NCBI GenBank assembly: GCA_963989385.1
Contig: OZ022506.1
Location: forward strand, 23,251,903-23,315,902
Direction of reading: 5' to 3'
From: Ctena decussata
Lineage: Eukaryota; Mollusca; Bivalvia; Lucinida; Lucinidae
Length of the DNA stretch: 64,000 bases
Of this stretch, positions 1 to 10,751 are shown in pieces. The notes below the pieces were generated by a model that was not told the origin of the DNA, ran no database searches, and saw only the letters and a program-made list of their open reading frames with translations. A program made the position numbers and the translations under genes. The number at the start of each line of letters is the position of its first letter. The first letter of the stretch is position 1.

Positions 1-693
1 TTATTTGAATTTGACGCTTTTGTCGCTTTTCTAAGTGCGACATTAACGATTTTACGCCAGGGAGAAACAAATATCGACCGCGGATTTATCAGACAAGTAG
101 TCCGGTACCTAGCATAATTATCTACCAACAAGGGCAGGAGCAGTTGACCGACATATTTTATAATCTACACCATATGGTTATTTGATGGTAAGAAGAATGA
201 AATGGAAACATTTTTTATTAAGACATAAACGCTATGATTAAAAATACAAATGTATTCTAATGATATAATAATAGTATGGTTCACATAAGTAAGTAGGTAT
301 AGCCCTGTCTTTATTAAATCCCTTTAATATCCTGTGTTTCGCTTCCGACAAGGTGTAAAGTACAACTGATAAATTTTGGTGACACTGAATACATCAATCT
401 GCAGTGGTAGGTCAGAACGACATGCGTTGAAATTGTGACCCAGCAGGTTCTTGGGGTTAAATCGGTATTAATTCACGGTTTATTCAACGTCAGGACGTTG
501 ACTCAATGCTAATTGAGTATTGTTTCAACGTTTAATGCCCACTGGGATTGCAGTCTTGGACTAAAAGCTTGCATCTGCTAAGATAAGTAATATCAAGCAC
601 AATAAGATATTCGTTCGAAACTAATTTATTCTTACTAGTACAATCTTAATTTTAAAGCGTTGTGCTTAATGTTTGTTTGTTGGTTTGTTAGTA
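1..693. other. no gene recognised
   Basis: AT-rich sequence without a convincing exon on either strand. Positions 430-545 contain a small inverted-repeat stretch (CCCAGCAGG near the left, CCCACTGGG near the right, and GTCAGGAC and TTCAACGTC words inside) that looks like a short decayed MITE. Upstream exons of the MYND gene must lie to the left of 3203. None could be found here, so they may lie outside the window. Confidence 0.5.
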
Positions 694-737
694 ACCCTGC
701 AATGTCTGATTTTCGATGCAGGGCCATTACACGGCTA

Positions 738-767
738 CTGATGAGGCTTTATAAGCCGAAACATGTC
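738..767 (+). ncRNA. hammerhead-ribozyme-like motif
   Basis: The catalytic-core order of a hammerhead ribozyme is present. CTGATGA (738-744) is followed by a 5-bp stem II with a 3-nt loop (GGCTT-TAT-AAGCC, 745-757), then GAAA (758-761), a very short putative stem III (AC/GT) and a GTC cleavage triplet ending at 767. Stem I is weak: only A-U and G-U pairs close to the core, with further G-C pairs beyond a mismatch. Short-stem hammerheads are known in Penelope-like retroelements and animal retrozymes, so this may be a remnant of one. No reverse transcriptase ORF of that type is visible beside it. A 7-bp hairpin (CCCTGCA at 695-701, TGCAGGG at 717-723) lies just upstream. Confidence 0.45.
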
Positions 768-1134
768 TGACCCATCTTCTTTCTTATAAGTGTTTTCATT
801 GCTCTTCAAGCAATATGTCTTCTCAAACTGACCCATTCCACTTATTACTTAATATGACTGTTTATTTATTCATTTTCACCTTTTAGAAAGCTTAAACACG
901 TTTAGGCAGATGGAAACCTGCTCATAAGTGGGTAAGCCGAGTTGAGCAACATAGACACTTTACATGCTCCTGTGTGCAGTGATTTTATTCGGGTCACTAA
1001 AAATAAACCAGACCAACACTAAAGCCAAGAGTATCATTCTTGCTTGTAAATGAATCCTGAAGTGAACCGAAATTAGAGTAATAATGATTATACCTGCATA
1101 GCAAGCTCTATACAAAGTTTTTGAGAATATGAAA

Positions 1135-2563
1135 GGGGGGTATCAATAAGGTGGGTTTTCTACATCCTACCAAAGTTTTATTTTTTTGACTGATGGTATA
1201 CTCCAGTGTGTCTAGTTTATTGAACCATATGTGACTTTGCGCGGAAAGCCCTACTTACTGAGCTATGGGTCCACAGAATTGGGTGGGGTAATCCAACATG
1301 GTTTTAGCCTGTCTTGTAAAAACATTCTCATTTGGTAGAAGAGTACAGCAGACAGACAGGATTTGATAAAATGATTAACAGAACATCTAAACTATATTTC
1401 CATATCATTTTATTTGGTTTAATTTGAACATATGTTGTCAAAAAAGACTTCCTTTGACATTCAACATTTTTTTTATATTTTTGTCCTCAATTTTCAATAT
1501 TTCTTGGCCTTATGGTTTAATAAACAGACCAGTTGTCATCAAACTAATGTCAAGGAAGCACCCTGACCAGGACATTCGGATGATGTGACCAGAATTTCAC
1601 AATGACCTAGTTTTCATGGTCGACTGAACACATAAACTTGCTCAGAAGATGTTTTTTCATTTAATTTTGACCTAGAATTACGAACCTTTGGCCAAATTGC
1701 TATTTTAACTGCTATATTATGCCCTACACCCCCGTCACTAAAGGTGAAAGAATACATATTGGCTTCAGATCGGATCTCCTTGGAGTCTGCATCTGTGTCT
1801 GGGTCACATAATTTGACCTTGGAAACAAGGTCAAGGTCAGATTTTGATGACCTTGACCTTGTTTCCAAGGTCACAGAAGGACTTAATATGTGACACATAC
1901 ACAATTGCAGATGCCAACGAGATCCGCACTGAAGCCAATATGTGTTCCCTCACCTTTAGTGGCAGGGCGTGGGGCATAATATAGCAGTTAAAATAGTAAT
2001 TTGACCAAAGGTTCGTAATTCTAGGTCAAAATAGAAAGAAAACCATCTTTCAAACAAGTTTATGTGTTCAGTCGACCATGAAAACTATGCTATTGTGATA
2101 TTCTGGTCACATCATCTGAATGTCCTTCTCAAGGTACTTCCTTGACATAAGTTTGATGATAACATGTCTGTTCATTTAACAATAAGCCCAAGAAATATTG
2201 AAAATTGAGGTCAAAAATATAAAAAAATGCTAAATGTCAAAGGAAGTCTTTTTTGACAACATATGTTCAAATTAGACCAATAAAATGACATGGAAATATA
2301 GTTTAGATGTTCTGTTAATCATTTTATCAAATCCTGTCTGTCTGCTATACTATTCTACCAAATGAGAATGTTTTTACAAGACAGGCTAAAACCATGTTGG
2401 ATTACCCCACCCACTTCTTTGGACCCATAGCTCAGTAAGTAGGGCTTTCCGCGCAAAGTCACATATGGTTCAATAAACTAGACACACTAGAGTATAACAT
2501 CAGTTAAAAAAATAAAACTTTGGTAGGATGCAGAAAACCCACCTTATTGATACCCCCCCCCCC
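1135..2563. repeat. 1.4-kb near-perfect palindrome (foldback element)
   Basis: The two halves are inverted copies of each other over about 700 bp each. Both ends carry G or C runs (GGGGGGTATCAATAAGG on the left, its complement on the right). The centre is a perfect 26-bp hairpin, arms 1814-1839 and 1848-1873 with an 8-nt loop. The centre is built of TGACCTTGACCTT / AAGGTCAAGGTCA words. Arm identity looks high with small indels, so the element is not very old. No ORF of known type is present; the 96-codon ORF across the centre is a by-product of the symmetry. A foldback transposon or an inverted duplication would both explain it. Confidence 0.85.
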
Positions 2564-2681
2564 TTTGGGCAGTAATGCTGCTTTAAAGGAACTCATTTAT
2601 GATTTTTATATGTATATGTTAATGTCAAACATGTTCCTCGGAAAATGAATTAAATGGTATTGGTTTTATTATTCCTCCAGA

Positions 2682-2940
2682 GAGGCGCCGCGGTCGAGTG
2701 GTAAGAGTAACTTGGTTATAAAAGTCGCCGGAAGGTCATGAGTTCGCGGCTCACCGTCGCCATCCGACGACTGGAAAACTCTCTCTATTAAACCAGCAGT
2801 AAATGGGTACTTTTTTCGAATCAGGGAAGGATAAGGCTGTGAAAGGAGAGAGATAAGCTCCACCTTTCACCAGCTGTGCCCAAGATACAGTTGGTCTCTA
2901 ACCCGTACTGCCCCTACGGCTATTAGGCTATTGGAAACCT
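2682..2940 (+). mobile_element. tRNA-derived SINE-like element
   Basis: The head resembles a tRNA gene. A box-A-like GTCGAGTGGTAAGAG (about 2692-2706) is followed about 35 bp later by a box-B-like AGTTCGCGGCTC. The head is followed by a non-tRNA body containing CAGCAGTAAATGGGTAC. A similar body word recurs near 30480. The tRNA fold itself is degenerate, so this is a SINE rather than a functional tRNA. Confidence 0.5.
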
Positions 2941-3202
2941 TTACGTTTTTATTTCTATTATTAATGATAATATTTACAAAACAAAAGAAATAAAATAAAA
3001 ACATCACTGAGGTAACAAATAATAAACCAAAAGAGAATAAAAGGAGAAGAAAAGCCCTAACTAAGAAACACAAATATTAAAAATACAGCAGCAATAACCA
3101 CATGTAAAACAGGCTTACAGTAGTGACGTATCAAGCAAGGTGTCTGCTATGCTAATATTAGATTTCTATTCCTATATGATGCACAATTTACATCTCTTGC
3201 AG

Positions 3203-3333
3203 ACTGTGAGAGAGACCATCAGTGACTACAGAATAACAATAAAGTCAGCAAATATTGACAGAACGATTCAGATGTTTGAATATTGTGTACACGAAAAGAC
3301 TTCGAATAATATCCAGCTAACATACACACTCAG
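3203..3333 (+). CDS. MYND-finger gene, internal exon 1 of 5 visible
   Basis: The exon is bounded by a pyrimidine-rich acceptor (CATCTCTTGCAG) with a branch-like TGCTAAT about 50 bp upstream, and by a strong donor (CTCAG|GTAAGC). It is open in one frame (starting T-V-R-E-T-I-S-D-Y) and ends in phase 2. The next exon supplies exactly the one missing base, giving Arg followed by K-D-I-K. The encoded 43 residues are polar and match no domain I recognise. The phase before it is 0, so at least one more exon lies upstream, either undetected or outside the window. The exon is called from splice signals and phase agreement, not from a homology search. Confidence 0.75.
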
Positions 3334-4661
3334 GTAAGCAATATTTATATGGCCAAAACAGTTAGAGATCGAAATTATGAGATAATATTTGTGTGTCTCT
3401 GTAGCAAGTAAAGAATTTAAGTTTGCATGGTCATTAAGCATTTTTGTTCTCCTTTTATTATTGCGAGATTCAAAATTGTATGTTTGGGTTTGAGTAAGAG
3501 TTGTCTTTCGACTAACACTGCCCCTAAAATCATAGATCTAAAATTTCCAAAGTGAGTCGCGTCAGCAAAATATTCGATTTCTTCATATTTTAAAATTATT
3601 CATAATTTTCATCACTGAATTAAAATCTTGTAATTTTGAAAATAATTTGGCAGAAAAATAGATCTAAAATCTCTTCCCTGGTAAAGGTCACATTCATAGA
3701 AATGAAAACACTATCATTTTAATGTGCGGTTTCACACCACATACATTTTGAGGGTAGCCTGACTTCTAGCTTTGTCTTAACCAAGCTGAAAGCGATGTGT
3801 TTGGCTTATGAACACAGACACCAAGAAAAATGATACCCTGTAAGATAGAAAGGTTTAATTTTGATATTGTTTATCGGTGTTTCAGAAAAAACACATTATA
3901 ATTTTTATCCCTTTTTGTCAAGTATATATATAAGCGCAGATGTGTTATATTCGCGATAATTACGTAGTGTACATGTCTCAGGGTCCAAGTTTGTGACTAA
4001 AAGAACTCGTATTAACAGAACATTTGATTAGAATTCTAATACGACACCGTACATGCCACCTAAAACAGTCGTTTTGGCCTAGTTAAAGAGACCTGGCTGA
4101 AATGAATATAATACATATTTAATGATCAGGTACACTAATTAGGGGCTATATTCTGTTTTATTGATTATTTGATAATTTGCATCCCAGGTTTTCCCTCACT
4201 TATTAGAAGTTCTTGAGATAGAGTATTAGCTGATGATAACTGTCCGTCAAATAAAACTTGTTGTAAAAAGAGAGGGTCTCCAGAGCACACCAGAGAAATA
4301 GCTGTTGAACTGGTTTAAAAGTAAAAAGTATGCAAAGACCAGGAACTGAAACAATCAAAATCCAAATCCAGCCCTCAAACCATAGTTGGAAACAACTAAG
4401 ATTACAAATAATCAAGATACAGAGAACATATGGCCAACCGAGTGAGCAGCTTGTTCCCAAAAGGTGGCCACTCAGCAACCCAAACCGAACCAAAAGTATT
4501 AAGAACATACATAAGGTAAAACATCACAGAAACTCTGACACCAAAAACAGGCAACAGAGAACCACAACAGAACTACCGCCTTGGAACGGTCAGTAATGAA
4601 TTACTGGGGGGCTTAAATCGATTTTACAGGCCCAACTAAAACTATTAAATGTTCATTATAG
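3334..4661 (+). other. intron 1 of MYND gene (visible part)
   Basis: Begins GTAAGC and ends TTCATTATAG. It holds no ORF of interest. The last third (about 4330-4600) is a dispersed repeat whose diagnostic end reads like GAACTGCCGCC..GGACGGCCAG. Related copies lie near 34300-34515 and 34735-34830. Confidence 0.6.
4330..4600 (+). repeat. dispersed repeat, copy 1 (GAACTGCCGCC end)
   Basis: A-rich stretch ending in CAGAACTACCGCCTTGGAACGG. The same closing motif, with a similar AC-rich lead (AACACATAAAACAACC), occurs at 34300-34515 and 34735-34830. The 88-codon and 101-codon ORFs on the two strands here are repeat-derived. The element class is not recognised; a truncated retroelement tail is possible. 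Confidence 0.5.
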
Positions 4662-5079
4662 GAAAGATATTAAAGATCCTCAAGAAGTACCTGCTTCTGC
4701 AGAAGTAGATATAACTGTTCCTTGTCCGGTTGAACCAACGGAAAGTATAAGATGCTATATTACTAACACAATAACTATCAGTAAATCAAGACATTTAGTA
4801 CATGGACAAATACTTTTACCAAGTCGTAGAAAGGACATATCAGTGTACCCTCGCTGGACTTCAACTATTGACGTGTTCGATGCATTAGTTGGAGGAATGT
4901 TTTCAGTCGAAGATGACCTAAGGAGAAAGGCTACTGAACAGGACGCCGAAGATATGGGAAATGTATCATTTAAAGTGAAAGAGACATTGCAAGTGCTGTT
5001 AAATGATTCGTTTCGCCCACCAAAACAGATGCCTATGGTTCGTATGATTTTACGTTTTTGTCTCGCCTGCGAAGCAGAG
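4662..5079 (+). CDS. MYND-finger gene, exon 2 of 5 visible
   Basis: The largest exon of the gene, 418 bp. It starts after TTCATTATAG with one base that completes the phase-2 codon from 3333. It then stays open for 139 codons (K-D-I-K-D-P-Q-E to C-L-A-C-E-A-E). It ends in phase 0 at GAG|GTGAGA, and the next exon starts in phase 0. The segment S-V-Y-P-R-W-T-S-T-I-D-V-F-D-A-L looks like folded, non-repetitive protein, but I do not recognise the domain. The last 19 bases coincide with the terminal word of a tandem-repeat element that fills the start of the intron, so the element may have supplied the donor and the last six or so residues. An alternative, unused donor slightly upstream cannot be excluded. 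Confidence 0.8.
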
Positions 5080-6345
5080 GTGAGACATATGTATTGCTTT
5101 TCCGGTGTCGTCGTCGTCGGCGGCGGCGGCGTAAACTTTGTCGAGTTTATGCGTTTGGGTCATTTTCTCAGAAACTATAAGGGCTAGAGCCATGAAACTT
5201 GGCTCATGCATACATCTGGAAGAGTACAGCTGAAAGCCATCAGCAATGTTCAGTCTTGACATACATTTTACGGTTGACTGACTTTGCAATTTTTTGTACA
5301 ATTTTTCCGTTTAGGTCATTTTCTCAGAAATTATAAGGGCTAGAGCCATGAAACTTGGATCATGTATACATCTGGAAGAGTACAGCTGACAGACATCATC
5401 AATCTTGAGTCTTGACCTACATTTTACGGTTGACTGACTTCGCAATCTTTTGTCAAGTTTTCGGGTTCAGGTCATTTTCTCAAAAACTTTAAGAGATAGA
5501 GCCATGAAACTTGGATCATGCATACATCTGGAAGAGCACAGCTGAAAGCATTCATCAATGTTGAGTCTTGACCTACACTTTACGGTTGACTGACTTTGTA
5601 CTTTTTTGTCGAGTTTTTGCGTTTAGGTTTATTTCTCAGAAACTATAAGGGCTAGAGCCATGAAACTTGGCTCATGCAAACATCTGCAAGAGTAGATTTC
5701 AATGCCATCATCCATATTGAGTCTTGACATACATTTTACGGTTGACTGACTTTGCAGTTTTTTGTCGAGTTTTCGGGTGTAGGTCATTTTCTCACAAACT
5801 AAATTGGCTATGGCCATAAAACTTGGTTCAGGCGTACATCGGGAAGAGTAAATCTCACAAGCATCATCAATATTGAGTCTTTACCTACATTTTACGGTTG
5901 ACTGACTTCGCAATGGTTTGTCGAGTTTTTGCGTTTAGGTCATTTTCTCAGAATCTATTAGGGATAGAACCATGAAACTTGGTTCATGCATACATCTGAA
6001 AAAGTTAATCTCAAAGCAATCATCAATATCGAGTCTCGACCTACATTTTACGGTTGACTGACTTTGCTACTATTTGTCAAGTTATAGCGTTTAGGTCTGT
6101 TTCTCAGAAACTATAAGGGCTAGAGCCATGATACTTTGGTCATGCATTCATCTGGAAGAGAAGAACTCAAGTCATCATCAATAGTGAGTCTTTACCAACA
6201 TTTTGTGGTTGCAATTTTTTGTCAAGTTTTCACGTTTAGGTCTGTTTCTCAGAAACTGTAAGGACCCCATCCAAGAAACTTGGTTCATGCATACATCTCT
6301 GCTGATTTAGCTCTGTTTTGTGACAAAGCGCCAGCAGGCGAGATA
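5061..6345 (+). repeat. tandem-repeat element, period about 156 bp
   Basis: About seven to eight degenerate units, each with CTCAGAAACTATAAGGGCTAG, AGCCATGAAACTTGG, CATACATCTGGAAGAG and TTTACGGTTGACTGAC words. A short head carries GTCGTCGTCGTCGGCGGCGG (5109-5131). TCTCGCCTGC at 5061-5070 and its reverse complement at 6334-6343 form short terminal inverted repeats. This architecture (short TIRs, a GTC/GGC-rich head, an internal minisatellite) is that of pearl-like non-autonomous elements described from bivalves; the assignment is inference. Confidence 0.75.
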
Positions 6346-6730
6346 CCGCATTCCGCAGAATCCTTGTTTTTCTTTTGTCTGACACGTGCGTACAAATACC
6401 GCATGTTTTATACGATTAATCTGCCTCAAATTAGCTATGCACTGTATTGTTGACGGTATATTCAAAAAATTAAAATTCCTTTTTCGACTTCCAGCAGGTC
6501 TAAATTTGAAATTATCACAAAGTGATCAAGGTCCAACCCCGTAATACGTACGCTGTTGCGAACGGAAGGTAACAAACTGAAATTATATCGAAGTTCTATT
6601 TTTCATTTACGACACTCTATGCACCTGTGACGCTTAATGAAAATATTAGTAAAATTTAAAGGTACAGGAAACTTCGGCGGGGACTGGTTACTCGTACATT
6701 AACAGTCATTTTTTCCGTTTATTGTATCGA
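6346..6730. other. intronic, nothing recognised
   Basis: AT-rich intron sequence of the MYND gene. No ORF, tRNA or clear repeat is visible. Confidence 0.5.
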
Positions 6731-8345
6731 GGGCTCGGGGAAAACTATGCTAACTCACTATTTTTCACAATTCACTTTTTGCAGTTTGGAAAATTTAACA
6801 GTCGATAGTCAAATGCACATTCTGTGTAGATATTAAGAGTGATGTTTTTGCAAATAAATGCCTTTATTCCTAACTTAAAAATAGTCGAAGTGCCGAATAT
6901 GGAATATTTCATTTCAAAATATTTTCCTCTTTTTTTCTGTGTGCAAGACTAGTCTACATTGAGATAGGCTAGTATTGCGCAAAAAATGGATTTTAAAGCT
7001 GCAAGGTCTGGAAATTTTAATCTTTATTTTTACAATTACTGTTTCTTATTTTCAAAAATACAAAAATATAGCTACGATTTGGATATAAATTTCACCAGAC
7101 TCATAAACCTTAACTAGTTATCGTCATAAAACAACAATATTTAGGAAAATAAGCACCCATCTAGAATTTCTGAAAGGATGTAAATAATTAACGGCAATCC
7201 AAAACCACCTGTGTTTATAAAGATTGTTCACTTTTCTGTGCATCTTTTAGCTCATGTGAACAGGTTTATGACGGTAGCATGATTTTATGCTACTTTTACA
7301 AATGAATTAAAGACAAAACAACAATTTCCCAAAAGTGGTCAGAACTGCAGATTTACATGTAGTATCTTAAAGTCAGCATAGTTTTGCACTAACAAGAAAC
7401 AGTTACACAAGTTCTTATTTTTAAATTATAATACCGTTGTTAAAAAGCTATTCCACAACTCATGTTTGTTGTGTTTTTTACATTCAAACGATAAAAAATG
7501 TTACAATTTGTTTCATAATGAACTTGTTTTGTGAATTTAAAAAGGTAGTCTATATATAAATGGTCTAGTCTAGCACTAAACGTTTCAGCGCATAAGTAGT
7601 CTAAGTCACAAATATCTAATTTAACAAAATTGAATAATGATAGTGGTCAAGGTACCCAAATCATAAGTCCGAACTCGTAGGTCAATTAAACATAGACAAT
7701 TCCGGAATATTTTAGATACACAGACATGGACCCCAAAACAGAGGTGTGATCAGGTGCCCGCGGGATAGTAAGCATCACCTGCCTATTATAATACACCCGC
7801 CATATCTATGTATCTGTGGAAAAAGTCAGTGAAAATGAAAGTCCGGTATTTGAAAGCTTAACTAAGCTTCTGCTGAGGCCATCAAATCGGAGATTAGTTT
7901 AGAAACGGCCACATTGTAGGGATCAACAAGGTCATGGTGTCTCCCATAAAACTTTTTAACTGTCGACACAAGCTTTGCTTTATGATAACCCTGCTTCAAC
8001 AGTTTCTGAGTGAGTAGCTTCCCTCTTTCAACAAAGTCTTGATATTTGAAACAGGCCCTAGCATAGCGGACTAGTTGAGAAACATAAACTCCGTATGCAG
8101 GTGCTGAAGGGATATTACTACTCAGGAATGGAAAGTTAACTATGGGAAAGTTGAAGTCGTCCCTCTTGTCATATAGCCTAGTAACAAGCTTTATTTATTT
8201 CTTCCTATATTTAAGTAAATGTGTCAAATTTCATATTAATATTTTGTTTATGTACTGTAATAATCAGTCTTTTGTTTCTCCTGAAAAGTTTCAAAATATG
8301 GAGTTAGACTGGTCTTGCTGTTAGACTGGTCTTGCATTAAGCCCT
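6731..8345. mobile_element. GACTAGTCT-family non-autonomous transposon, copy 1 (interrupted)
   Basis: Shares long colinear stretches with 12617-13489: CTAACTCACTATTTTTCAC at the left, CAAGACTAGTCTA..TTGAGATAG in the middle, and GTGTCAAATTTCATATTAAT to the right end TCTTGCATTAAGCCCT. The ends are inverted copies of AGGGCTTAGTGCAAGACTAG. It is interrupted at about 7645-8196 by an antisense LINE tail and carries extra sequence relative to copy 2 around 7000-7380. No transposase ORF is present. Confidence 0.65.
7645..8196 (-). mobile_element. 5'-truncated LINE, reverse transcriptase C-terminus
   Basis: On the minus strand a frame without an ATG reads from about 8192 down to the stop at 7862-7864. 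It contains K-L-V-T-R-L-Y-D-K-R-D-D-F-N-F-P, then N-I-P-S-A-P-A-Y-G-V-Y and S-Q-L-V-R-Y-A-R-A. From memory this is the C-terminal tail common in metazoan LINE-encoded reverse transcriptases. About 110 codons are intact; everything upstream is missing, as expected for 5' truncation. It sits inside the copy of the GACTAGTCT transposon at 6731-8345, whose homologous copy at 12617 lacks it. Confidence 0.75.
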
Positions 8346-8370
8346 CGGTATGTTTATAGTAGAGATGTGA

Positions 8371-10746
8371 AAGGACCAGTTGCCATAAGGGGGTTTTCCT
8401 GGTACAATTAAAATTAAAAAATAGTTTGTGAACATTTAGCCCTATGTAGGGGACGTTCATCCATAAAAAGTTTAAGTCAAACGGAGCTTTGATTTTATGT
8501 ACACGCAGTCTTAAAAGTGGGTGGGGTAACTCCATACCAGTCGACCCTAATGAACCTAATTGGTAATTAATTTATAATCTTCCAATAATAGTTTGACTAA
8601 AGAATGTGGCATATATTGAATGAGCAGTAAACACACTTTAAGATGCTATAATGTTTTCGTGTCCACTACATATCTGTGCTAAAACATATCACTTTATTTG
8701 GAATTTTTAGATTTTTGTGTATTTTGCACCTACCAATTTTGCGGAAAACCACAACGTTTCTCCATCAAGCAATAGAATTGCTCTTCCTTTAGTGCAAGTA
8801 TTTGTCAGTGACTGGACATTATAGAATTATGAGCATTCTTCTGTAAGCACTCTGAAAAATGAGTTATATGCCCTTGGATGCAGAAAATTGTGTTAAAAAT
8901 TTGAAAAACGTCAATTTTGTATGTTACAGATTCGTCATTCATTCAAGTGTCCTTCATAGTCCTACCAGTCGTAAAAATGGCTAAATACAAATCATTATGA
9001 ACAGCGATTCACTCGCATTTCCTGATAAAAATGTGGGTTGATGTGCATATATAGCGTCATACAAAGAGCAAAAAGTAGGGAAAGGTTATTTCTTGAAACG
9101 TTATAAAATTGCTCAACCAAATGTAAATTTCTTTATTCTGATTTTCCCGTCGAGCGATTCATTAAGCAAACGTGAGAAATCGATAGTGGAGCATGCCTGT
9201 ACATTGTATTTCTACTATTTTGTTACTGATATCGAAAGTATGTCAGTTTATTCGCCAAATCTTTTTTTTTGGTCAAAACCGATTAAAGTGAAACTCATTG
9301 ACGTTTTCTATGTAGCGGTCATTTAGAATGGCGAAACTGTAGTGAGAACCTTGCAGCGATACCTGACGATAAAATATTCTATGAATTTATACCACCGATA
9401 GAGCAATTCTGACAGAATTGATTGAGAAAACAATGCTAATTCAGATCAGTCCAGAGTTTGCACTGCTTGTAACCATCACATGAATCATTTTCTTATGAGA
9501 TAAACGGACTTCTCTGCTCGGAGATGGAAAAGCCCATTATAAAGATAGTAATTGTGACCGACTTTTTACGCAAACTACATTCATTTCAAAGGTGAACTAT
9601 CAAACCCTACATTTTTTATCTTAAAGCATGTGACAGCAGAGAGCTCTCAGTTCGACCTCTAAACTCTAAAATTAATAAACATGACTAAATGGTAAAAATA
9701 CAATGTACAGGCCTCGGACCACAGTCATTGTGCTGCTTCTGTTTATATGCATCGCGTGACGGGTAACAGGAAACTTAAACTGTATTTTGTGGAGCAATTT
9801 GTCATTTTTTGAAACCCTCTCTCGTGACTGTTTGCCAGTTATATGACCTAGTTAATATACATTACCCCATATTTTAATATTACCAAACGTGGAGCCCTGT
9901 AGTTCAGTAGACTTAGCACTGGCCTGCTAATCTAGAGGTTCAAATTGCAAGCCCCGCAGGAGGCGGGAGCCCCGCAGGAGGCGGGAATCTTTTCAATTGC
10001 AAACGGGGTTTCATTGCATACAGGCATACATTATCACCCACAAATCGTCCTGCTATGACTGAAATATTGTTAAAAAGGACGTTAAATCGTAAGTTGTCCA
10101 TCCATCCATCACTGAACGTGACGGTAGAACAACTTTTCATAATGATTTGTGTAAAGAGAGTTTACTGCTATTAGGACATTGGAGACTTTAAGGCTGTAAC
10201 ATATAAAACTGACATTTTTCAGACTTTTAATACAATTTTCTGCATTCAAGGGCACATAACTCACCTTTCAGAGTGCTTACAGAAAAATGCTCATAATTCT
10301 ATAATGTCCAGTCATTGATCAATGCTGGCACTTAAGGAAGGGCAATTCTATTTCGTAACGGAGAAACGTTGTAATTTTCCGCAAAGTTTGTAGGTGCAAA
10401 ATACACAAAAATCTAAAAACTGCAAATTAAGTGATATGTTTTTGCACAGATTTGTAGTGGACACAAAAACCTTATGGCATCTTAAAGTGTGTTTACTGTT
10501 CATTCAATATATGCCACATTCTTTAGTCAATCTATTATAGGAAGATTATAAATTACCAATTAGTTTCATTAGGGTCGACTGGTATGGAGTTACCCACCAC
10601 TTTTAAGACTGTGTATACATAAAACCAAAGCTCCGTTTGACTTAAGCTTTTTATGGATGAACGTCCCCTACATAGGGCTAAATTTTCACAAAATATTATT
10701 CAATTATAATTGTACCAGGAAAACCCCCTTATGGCAACAGGTCCTT
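8371..10746. mobile_element. long-TIR non-autonomous transposon (2.4 kb)
   Basis: Two inverted arms of about 560 bp (8371-8935 and 10190-10746) enclose 1.25 kb. The termini are AAGGACCAGTTGCCAT on the left and ATGGCAACAGGTCCTT on the right. TGTGA directly abuts both ends (8366-8370 and 10747-10751), a candidate 5-bp target-site duplication. The loop holds a SINE (9893-10115) and an unrecognised 77-codon ORF (9093-9326), with no known transposase motif. The superfamily is undetermined. Confidence 0.8.
9893..10115 (+). mobile_element. tRNA-derived SINE with CCAT tail
   Basis: The tRNA-like head has GTAGTTCAGTAGACTTAGCA (box A region) and AGGTTCAAATTGCAAGCC (box B region). A core and the 3' word GTTAAAAAGGACGTTAAATC follow, then a (CCAT)n tail at about 10098-10111. 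A short duplication, CCCCGCAGGAGGCGGGAG-like, lies inside (9953-9986). It is nested in the loop of the long-TIR element at 8371-10746, so it either inserted after that element or was carried along with it. Confidence 0.7.
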
Positions 10747-10751
10747 TGTGA

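Noticed and set aside
1614..1904. 96-codon ORF at the palindrome centre
   Set aside because: It crosses a perfect hairpin and reads the same symmetric repeat on both strands; no protein evidence.
5061..6345. Possible CRISPR-like array
   Set aside because: Units are about 156 bp of degenerate minisatellite without short repeats and unique spacers, and the genome is eukaryotic.
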